Assembly (NCBI RefSeq): GCF_047663525.1
Contig: NC_092606.1
Span: 3,656,501-3,720,500 of the forward strand
Length of the DNA stretch: 64,000 nt
Direction: 5' to 3'
Source: Anas platyrhynchos
Taxonomy: Eukaryota; Chordata; Aves; Anseriformes; Anatidae
Shown here: positions 55,172 to 64,000 of the stretch, one piece after another
How the letters are laid out: every line of letters begins with the position of its first letter
Position numbering within the stretch: the first letter of the stretch is position 1
Program-made: the position numbers and the translations under genes
Notes under the pieces: model-generated
Told to the model about the DNA's origin: nothing
The model's database searches: none
The model's input: only the letters and a program-made list of their open reading frames with translations

Positions 55172-58100
55172 CTGCAAAACAGATCAGGAAGAGAGAAAAA
55201 AGATGAGCTTGGCAGCACGAACAGGAAGATCTCGGGGCATTAGCATCTTTCAGACAAGAGGTCAGAGGTAAGCAAAGAGATGGAGCTGACGCTTCAGCAG
55301 GGTATTTGGAAGCGTCTCTCCGTGGCCCCTGGCACAGCCTGTCCTTCCAGCTCCTGCAGAGCCGTGCCCCATCCTGCCCCTCTGCACCGCAGGCTGGGTG
55401 AAAAGCGCCGGGAGCCACGACCACGTCGTTTCCATTCTGCTGCAGACTCGCACAGGGGCGTAGGTGAAGGGCTTCTCCTCCGACCACATCTGCCTCTCTT
55501 TGCAAGTAAAATGGGGCTAATGCTTCCCAGCCCTGCTCTGTACTTTGAGGTCTTTGTTTAGAAGACATGGTAAGCACAAATGCTTTTAATGCCACTGCTC
55601 TGAAGTAATTTGTAACGCTTCCCTGGCTGCTTCCTCCTCTCCCATTTCGATGTTCATTAAACAAACTTCACAATCCCTGCCAAGACACAGCCACGCTCAA
55701 AACAAGGCCAAAACACAGAAACACGACTCTTCTGCAACTGGGGCTTCCCAGTTTTGTTCCTGGGAGCTGCTTAATAGGTCTGGCATCAGCCTGGGGGCTG
55801 CACGGCACAGCTCACCCGTAACACACTGCCAGCCGCCCCGCGGCCCTCCGCCGGCCACGAACAAAAGCCCTGCATGCGGCTACGGCCACGTGCTGCATGT
55901 CCTGGGCTAGAGTTTGCTGTTTCCTGGTCATTTTGGCTGAGCAGTGAACTATCAAAACTCTTGAATAAAACCAAACCATAGCACGGTGCCCGAGGGGAAG
56001 GAAATGAACCGCTGCCTTTCCCTGGTCGCTGCCTCCAGCTTCCAAACAGAGGCAACCCCACTACTTCTTAAGATATGAATGATTTGGGGGAACAAGGGAT
56101 GTGAGCTCATGAAAGGGATGCAGCGTTCAGGCAAAGCAACCTGACCTCTCTGCACTCTCTCCAGAGATATGGTGAAGGGGATAAGTTGCACCCACATTTA
56201 GTTTCGATGGCATTATATTAAATACTTTTTTCAACATCTTTTTATAAAAGACACCTGAGTGAGTTACAAGAGTTCACCTACTTCCAATGCGGTGTACTCA
56301 AAATCCTCCTGGGTCTAAAGGAAAGCGTTAGCACTGATCTAGGAAGACGCAATTGATCTCCATCTACTAGGACCTGGAGAAAGACAGGGTTTTGTGCTCA
56401 ACCCACCAGCATTAGGTTTCTGACAGACACATTTCTTGGGACATATCAACTCATTCATAATGCTGATTCACAAACCAAACGGCCCTGGGCATGAAAAAAA
56501 GAACAAAATCAGACTAAATGCAAAACAGCCCCCTTGCACCGAGTGTGGTCAAACCACAGAAGGTAAACCCCAGTTCTGTGAAGTTTAAAGGGTGGGGAAA
56601 AGCTCTTTATAAGGATCACAAGCACTTACGAGGGTGCTGCAAACAAAGGGGAAATTACAGCTAGCAATTGGATAGTTCTCCTTAAATAGTTGCTTACATT
56701 TCACTTCATTTCGCCAAGCCCTTTGTATATGGAAAGCAGCTCCCCGTAGGGCACCGCGGCGTCTTGTAGCAGCTCAGCTTGGCTGAGGGAGCCAGCAAGG
56801 ACTACACATCGCAGCCAAACAGGCAGCATCAGCTCACTGCCTCGAAGGAACGGGGCTGGGGCAGCGCAGACCAGAGGATAAAAGGTTTTACCTTGCATCT
56901 GCACAAAAGCCATGACTATTGCATGTCTCTCAACACCACCACGCAGCAATCCCAGGCCACCCCAAGCCTCAATGCAGAGATCCAGGAGGTTGGAGCACTT
57001 CAGGTTGCTAAAAAGCACCGTGCTGATTCTCAGAGATCATCCCCTTGAAGAAAGGCACTCAGCTGCTGATACTGCCGGGGCTGTCACTTACACCATCACA
57101 CGACACGGGTGAACAAACACGGCAATTGCCTGCATGACAACCTGAATCGGGTTGCCATTTTAAGGCCGGTTCTAAAAGGCATGAATTACAAATTCGTGGT
57201 CTTGAAGCACAAACCATATTAATTTTGATGTCTCTATCAGAAAGCACATGAATGCGCTGTTTAAAGGCAGAGCAGTTCGACTCGATGACTCTCCTGTGCA
57301 TTAGGAAAGCTGATTGGAAATGAGAAACGCATGCACCGAAGAACGAGCGCCAAGATCCACCACCAGTCCCGCAGCGAGGGCCCCTTCCTCCAGGCTCGGC
57401 TTTCCAAAGTGCATCAGGCACTACTGAGGAGCGAGCCTCCTGTTCCTGCATTTAGATGCCTTAGACAACAAAAAGCCAGCAAGCTTCTTACAAGAGACCC
57501 TTTAGCTGGGCTTTTGGATAAAGCAACCCTGGATACCTCCCTCAAGGATTGCCACACCAAGCCGCTCTTTTGTGGTCAAGCTGCAGCTTCCAACAAAGAC
57601 AACCAACCTCCAGGTAAAGCCTCTGAACAAAAGGACCACCTCTCAGTAAGTTACTCGACCAGTCAGGTGTCCTCGGAGCACAAAGCCGAGGATTTTCACT
57701 CACGCAGTCTGGAAAGGAGCCTGAGCTCCCGCTCGGTGGAAATGCCAGGATTGCATCTGCGGTGTCAGCTGGCCATGGCGCTGTGCTGAAAGATGACAAC
57801 GACTGTGAGATGTTACGTACTAAGAAAACCAACCACGACCTGAACTCCTCAGCACCAGCCGAGGCATCAGCAAAGCTTGGGGTGCAAGGGGCAAGCGAGA
57901 CGTGAGGCCAACGCTTGGGCGCACCTCTGTACAGTCACCACACGGCGCTTGGCAAGGTCCTGCTCAACACCCGGCCAAGTTCTCAAGGTGGCACACGGGA
58001 AGGGAGGAATCCGGCCACTCTCCAAGCACCACAAAGGATGCCAGCGATGCTCGAGAAGGCGAGCCCAAGAGAAAAAAGGCAGGGGCTGTGCAGGTACCTG

Positions 58101-61100
58101 AGCAAACGCACGCAGACGCGCACCTCTCCGAGGACCGCATGTCGGGCTAGGCGTGGGATGTGCAACACAAATTAGGACTCGCTCTGAAACCACAGGAAGA
58201 TCAGATGATAGCTCGGGCAGCAGAGCTGAGTGCTGCCTCAGCAACTTTTCAAAGCTGTTTTTCCTGTCTTGAAGAGGATGACATAGAAAATAACACACTC
58301 CACACTCAGAGGATTTGATCATCCATTTAAAGAGGGGATCTCTGCTCTGCTTCCCAACAGCTGTTGCAAATCTGCGGGATCAAGCCAAAGCTAACACAGA
58401 TGTGGAAATAATCTGCAGACTATTCAGCCCCAAATCAGCTGATCCTCTCCAAGTCCTCTTCAGTCCTGATCATGGTGCATGCCTGCTGAATTCGACACTC
58501 AACCCCAACCGCCTGCTGGAGAAGGAGTGGGGAAACACAGCCCCTCTCATGATGCCATGTAGGCTGATTGGCTTTACAGAAACCGATCTGGCTCCTGTGC
58601 AGGTGGTTAAGTCAAGCAGTCCAGTGGAAAAAACAGAGTCACCAGATTCCTCTGGTAACCTTATCCATAACGCAAAGCATCGCCGCGCCGTGCTGGAGGA
58701 GCTGGAAACCACAGCCCTGGGTTTCTCTGCGACTCCATCCACAAGCAGCTGCGAAAGGCTTTAGAATAACCATTTGTTACTTGAGGTCAGAGGGTCCTAA
58801 CCACCTGGGACCTGAGAAGTGATGTTACCAGCTCCATTACATCCCGTCACCTCCAGCAGGTGACAGGCAGTCACGGACCACAGGCACTACAGCAGCACAA
58901 AGCATCCGCACTGGTTGTGAGCAGCTCTACACATCTGAGCCAACTGCTGCATCCCTGGAGGACTTGGAAACGCCTCACCGTGAGGCACATTTCAGTAATT
59001 TTTCCAAATAAAGGTGTCAAACTGGAGGCCACCCCCCCAGCAAACCACTGTTTTCTGTGCACAGCAGAAGACCGGCTGGAATCCGGCCGGGGCAGATGAA
59101 ATCCCCTCCTGCTCAGCGCGCTGCTGGGAAAGGGAACCCCTTCTCCTAACAGCTGCGGGTCGCTATTTCTGGGCGTGCTGATTGATTTATCAGCCCTGGT
59201 CGCATTAACTTATGAGCATAAATCCTGAGCTGTAGCGGTTAACACTGGCAAAGATAAAACACAACTGTTGGGAGTGCGGCCGGGGGGAGCGGGACGCAGC
59301 CGTTGCTGTCACGGGAGGTTTGCTCGCCAGCGGCCGCCCCCCTGGGAGCTGCATTTCTGTGTGAAGTGGGACTGCACCAGACGCCACCCCTCCATCCTCA
59401 AGTGAGGGATTCCAGAGGTACCTGCCCGTGCCAGCAGCAAGGGAAGCATTCCTTCTGCACGTTTTGCAACCCTCCTGCAGCTCTTTATTTCTTGCAGATA
59501 CCGTGACTGATCCTGTTCTGATTCCCCCCCCGTCCTCCCTCAGTGCAGGGCACGGCAGCCCCATGACAAACACACAGAGGCAAGGTGCACGAAGCTCCCG
59601 TGGCCAACAAAAATAACCAGCAAAGCTGCTTCAGCAGGGGAAAATGAGGGAGGCCACAAACCGCCAGGACCTGCACCGCCCTGCTCTCCTGGCCCCGCGC
59701 CGCGGGGACCCCTCTGTCCTCGCTCGCTCCCCGTGTTAAATCGCAGCTTTCACAGCGGCCTGACAGGGCTTACAAGTGCCAGGGGCCACCCAGGCTCTGC
59801 GAAAAGCAGGCACAGGGCCGTACAACAACAGGCTGCTCCCTCGCCCCGTGGGTTTAAATCCAGTTAACGCCTGTCCTGGCGATTCGGGCTGAGCTGAGGA
59901 GAAGGAGGAGAAGGCCTCCCCTCCACGCCGCCCTCATCTCCTGCAACAGGAGCGGGGCACAGCGAGGGAGCCAAACCCAGGCGAATACAGGGGGGAGTTT
60001 GGGGGCAGATGGTGCCTGCAAGGTCTGACCTTGTGCAGGAGACCGAGGGAGCAGGCTCGAGGTAAATTCCTGTCTGTTGTGCTGCCGCTTCTCTCTGAAC
60101 GGAAATTAAAGCCTAATTACAAAACACAATGGTGAGAGAGATGCTGGCTCCGTTAATCAGCTGAGGAGGGAGGATTTGGAGTCGCAGTAAATGTGATTGC
60201 TGTGAACAACCTGTCACACGTGCTTCCCCCCAATGGCCGTGTCCCAACTGCCTGAGCTGTACAAGACAAAACCCAAAACGAAGCCCCACGGGCCACTTGT
60301 CACAGCCACCTCCCTCCTTGCTGTGGGGCTGACCCAGCCCCATGGGCCTGGGCCCCCCGCAGGCTCCACAAAGCCCGGCACCGCCACGCTTTTGGCCGGG
60401 GCTTTTGTTCTGCCAAATGCTTTGGAGGCTGAAGCAGAAGGAAACCCTCTCAGTAGGGTTTTCTGGCAGAGCCCCTGCCAGCGGAGGACTGCTCTTTATG
60501 TATTTCCAAGGAGCTCCGCAGCCAAAGTCCTCAAACGAGGGGACCGGGGCCAGCACAGTCCCTGCTCCCATGACGCCATTTCCCTCCCTTATCACCCCTC
60601 TCCCAGTCACGCTGTGCACCAGCACCACTGGTACCAGTAAGGGGAATGGGTACAGGGGTGCACAGGCTCTGTTCCCACCACAGCCCTGTCAGCCTCATCC
60701 CACAGCCAAGTGCTTTTCTTTCTCCATATTAAATCCCATTAGGATTTGCACCACGACTCCACCCGGACCCCTCTGTCCCCCTGCTGTCCCCCACCAAGGT
60801 GACAGCACCTTTATTCTCCTCATGAAGTGCCCCAATTTACCGCTCCTTGCGATTAAAAGGATTAAGCAGGCAAGGCAACCGCGAGCTGAGCATTTGATTT
60901 CGGGGCAGAAAAGCATACGGCTGCCAGGCCCTGGCGCGCACGCCAGACTCGGAGCGCAAGCTGCCTTATTTCCTCCTGACACACATTCAGGCTGACAGAC
61001 TGGATCTTCCGCAACCCACATCTGATATGAAAACATTTAATTTGAGCAGGACTTAAGGGTGGTTAACATGATCTATGGCGAGCAGAGCCCCGGGGCCTGG

Positions 61101-64000
61101 CGCAGGAGGCGGGCCTGCCTCACGTGTGCTGGGCTGGCGGCTCCACTGCAGCCGAGGATCGGGGCAAAGCCGCGTCTGTCAAAGCACAGGCAGCAAAACA
61201 CACAGGGGGATGCTACAGACAAAGCTGGTCTATCAGTGATACTGAATATGTCCTTTATAAAGCTCTTTTTTTCCAGGTGATCCTCAGTCGTTTTGAACAG
61301 ACGGAAGATGACGCAGAAGCTAGGGACAGTCACAGCCAGCACTAGGAAATAAACCTCCACGCATTCCCAAGAAATGCCCTTTTTTCTCCATGTGCATGAT
61401 TCAGTTTACCTCTTAAAAGGACATTTGTATGTAAGCATCTCGAGACACTTTATAAACCATCCCGCAGTTCTGCTTTGGGTTAAGTAACTTCTCCTTTCCC
61501 GCAGGACAACAGGCCTGGGGCTCGAGCAGAAACCCACAGCAGAGATGGGTGCAGGACCCAGGCCTGTCAGTCCCTGTAACCCACCTCGTTCAGGGTCTTC
61601 AGGGAAGTCCCAGCACAGTTTTCAAGCAGCTCACCCGATGCAAGTCCCCTCCACACCCAGGTGTGCGGCACGTAGGCACCGCACCGCTTCAGGGACTGCA
61701 GATACACCCCGAAGGGAAGCACCAGCATCGTTTCTGGCATTTACCAATACCAGCTAGCAGCCACAAAATCAAAACCCGGCTGAGGATGAAGACCAAGCCA
61801 CCTGTCACCCCTTCCAAAGCCATGTGCCAGGACTGGAACCCAAAGGGTCCGCGTGTCGCCGCTTTATGGGAGGCAGCTGCTGGTAAAGCCCCACTCTGCC
61901 TGCACTTTGTCATCCCCTTACCGGAGCTCTGGAGGTAAGGCAGCAAGACAAACACATAAAGAGCAGTGAGGATGGAGGGAGTTCAAGTGTTTGTGGGAAA
62001 AATTCAAGACACATGTAGAAGTGTATCATACATGGCCCCTATAAATTATGCCCGCAAATGACTACCACTGAGTAAGAAACAGCTATGTAAACACTAAGGT
62101 AATAAGAAAAAATAATAATTTTTCTCTCTCTATGGGGAAGGAATATTTTTCCATCCATTTAGAGGAAAGGCAAGAAGTGGGGTGGTAGTTTGGGACGTCG
62201 AATCGAAGTTCAGGGTCTCTCCTGGTCCCAGGTCTCATCTGTCATCCCAAGCGGGCTGGCTGCCAGAGTTACCTCAATGCTGCAGCGCGGATTTCCTATC
62301 GGCCCCGTTTGCTTTCACTGCTACCGTTCGCTTGAAGGCAGTCAGCATCCAGTGCTGATGGTAATCTCGAGGTCAAACGCCTTGCAATCGCAGATCACTA
62401 CGAAAGAAACTCGTTTGAAAAGCCCCATGTTTAGACAGAGTTCCCACCGAACACAAAAGCCTTTTAAATCTGCAGGGAAATGGGGATTTTTTTGTTTTGT
62501 TTAATACACACAATGAGGTATTGGTGTGGTTTCTGTTTTGTTTTCAGCGGTTAATCCGAAAGGGAACCTTACACAATCAGATAAAAAACACACTAAAAAC
62601 ACCCTCGCTGAGAAGACAATAGGGTATTTGTTAGGACTGCAGCGAGCCCAGGGGTGGGCAGTGAGCGCCCCAAGCACCACGACGTCCCGTTGACCTCCAC
62701 CACCGCCCCGATCCCACGGCCTCTGCAGAACGCGGATGCTGGCAAAGCAAGAGATGGAGCATTTCACCAGCATCTTCACCCACACCAGAATCTAGCCAAA
62801 GAGAAACCTAGAAGTTATTTCAGATTTGTTTTCATTTAAATATATATATGGCTTAGAAAAAGTGTTACACCGAGGATGTCAGCAGTATACGTATGCCCTA
62901 AGCAAATGAAGTTGCGTTTAAAATATAATAAAAATTAGTGCATTCAGGTCCACGTAACATCTACAGAAATCCAAACGCAAGGAGACTCCAGCGGCATGGA
63001 AGCTCACCCCAGCTTGGACGAACAGAACTGGCATTCACTCGTGTGAAGTTCTGGTGCCCACCGAGCCGTCACTTTGCCCAAACTTACTCATTTCTTCCCT
63101 TCCAATTCGAATACCGTGTAGAAACTCAGCAGGTCCTCAGACAACATTGAGCTTAGTACAAGGATTAGTACAAATAGCACAAACAGTTACAGCCACGGCC
63201 ACCCCAGCCTCCCAGAAATGCCGGTGCTGACTCCGAGGCTGGCAGCGCTCCCGGCGTGCAACCCAAGGAGCCTTTTCACGCAAAGGTTACACAGCGGCAG
63301 AGCTAGGAAGGGACCCAGCACAGCCCCAGCTGACCTGAGCAGCGCTGGGGTCTGCGTGCAGCACTGGCACCGAGCTCTCATGGCTCAGTGGGGTTTTACA
63401 GCTCAAGAGATTCACTCTGTAACCGTGCTCTGATCCCGGTCTGCTCGAGTTAAGCAGCCCCACGGGCTCCCAAACACCGCTGCGGGAGCGGTTCCCCCTC
63501 GTGACACCACTGGCTTATCCTGGGGGCTTCCCATCGCCTCCAGGCAGTGGCTGCCCAGGACCCGCCGTGCCACGTTGCTGCGCTCCCCTCATCCTCCTAT
63601 GCCCCAAACCGAAACTCAATCCTTGCTCAGCAAGGCTACAGGTTGGAAATGGAAACCCGATGGGAGTGACGTCTAAATATGAAAATGCAACTGCGAGCCC
63701 AGCGTTAGCAATTAATCAACTGCACATGTTAAAAACCAGACTGGAATAACCCTAAACACGGCTCCAACGAAGCTAACACCAAAACAGCAGCAAAAGCTAG
63801 TATGGGAGATGAGAGAAACCCTCTCCTCACCTGGCTGCTCCCTTATGGGTAGGCTCACTGCACTCTCTTCTAGCTCTTTACAGAATTAAAAGCAAGTGAC
63901 AGGGAAACAACACGGGATGGGGATGGAGCGGAGCTGGGCCCCAGGCTGAGCTGCCCATGCACACGGACCTGAGGCCCTCCGGCAGTGCCCAGCAGTGGGG
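55172..64000 (-). other. NXN intron 1 (partial, 8.8 kb to the window edge)
   Basis: No frame encoding the NXN N-terminus was found, so exon 1 is further right. The stretch contains a decayed coding-like tract (57331-59012) and AT-rich islands at about 59160-59270, 61930-62170 and 62810-62945. The remainder shows nothing recognisable. Confidence 0.7.
57331..59012 (+). pseudogene. Decayed coding-like tract, possible retrocopy of an unidentified gene
   Basis: On the strand opposite NXN, protein-like segments follow one another in different frames. They are 57331-57789 (includes ASNKDNQPPGKASEQKDHL); a stretch from about 57740 to a stop near 57905 (LKDDNDCEMLRTKKTNHDL); 57902-58150 (SGHSPSTTKDASDAREGEP, then KRKKAG); and 58315-58764 (AKANTDVEIICRLFSPKSAD, ending in CERL). 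They are Ser/Lys/Glu-rich like a disordered nuclear protein. An AATAAA lies at 59007-59012, about 240 bases after the last stop. There is no A-tail. I could not identify the parent gene, and a chance succession of frames or a real spliced transcript cannot be excluded. Confidence 0.3.

Noticed and set aside
57240-57300. tRNA-like B box (CAGTTCGACTCG)
   Set aside because: No A box, no cloverleaf arms and no terminator T-run at the right distance.
55172-64000. Search for NXN exon 1
   Set aside because: No minus-strand frame resembling the N-terminal Trx-like half (ending near DMPWLALPYK in vertebrates) was seen. NXN is known for a long first intron.

Overview
The window is vertebrate nuclear DNA, almost certainly from a bird and probably from a GC-rich microchromosome. 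It holds split genes with GT-AG introns, CpG-island promoters, AATAAA poly(A) signals and worn fragments that look like CR1 (the typical avian LINE). The gene order VPS53 - TLCD3A - GEMIN4 - GLOD4 - MRM3 - NXN matches human 17p13.3. The introns are much shorter than in mammals. All six genes were identified by reading exon translations and splice sites by eye; no database search was run.

Layout. 1-20,788: the 5' part of VPS53 on the minus strand (exons 1-7, about 201 codons; the rest lies left of the window). 20,789-21,019: a 231-bp head-to-head CpG promoter carrying an array of SP/KLF-type boxes. 21,020-about 25,580: TLCD3A on plus (5 exons, 261 aa). 25,975-29,380: GEMIN4 on minus, convergent with TLCD3A (2 coding exons, 1064 aa). 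29,585-34,351: GLOD4 on minus (9 coding exons, 298 aa). 34,433-about 36,345: MRM3 on plus (4 exons, 391 aa), with only 81 bp between its start codon and that of GLOD4. 36,350-38,245: a gap with one exon-like open frame of doubtful status. 38,245 to the right edge: NXN on minus (last 7 coding exons, 315 aa). Its first exon lies outside, and intron 1 fills 55,172-64,000.

The genes are unrelated housekeeping or signalling functions rather than a pathway. VPS53 tethers endosome-derived vesicles (GARP/EARP). TLCD3A is a membrane TLC-domain protein. GEMIN4 belongs to the SMN complex. GLOD4 is a glyoxalase-fold protein. MRM3 methylates mitochondrial large-subunit rRNA. NXN is a thioredoxin-like regulator of Dishevelled/Wnt signalling. 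Their link is architectural: two bidirectional promoters, one tight same-strand pair (GEMIN4/GLOD4) and two convergent pairs.

No bacterial-type operon, CRISPR array, tRNA, rRNA or recognisable endogenous retrovirus was seen. The items most worth a second look are: a decayed coding-like tract inside NXN intron 1 (about 57,330-59,012) that resembles an old retrocopy of an unidentified gene; the SP/KLF box array; the exon-like frame between MRM3 and NXN; and several AT-rich islands in the introns that could be conserved regulatory elements.
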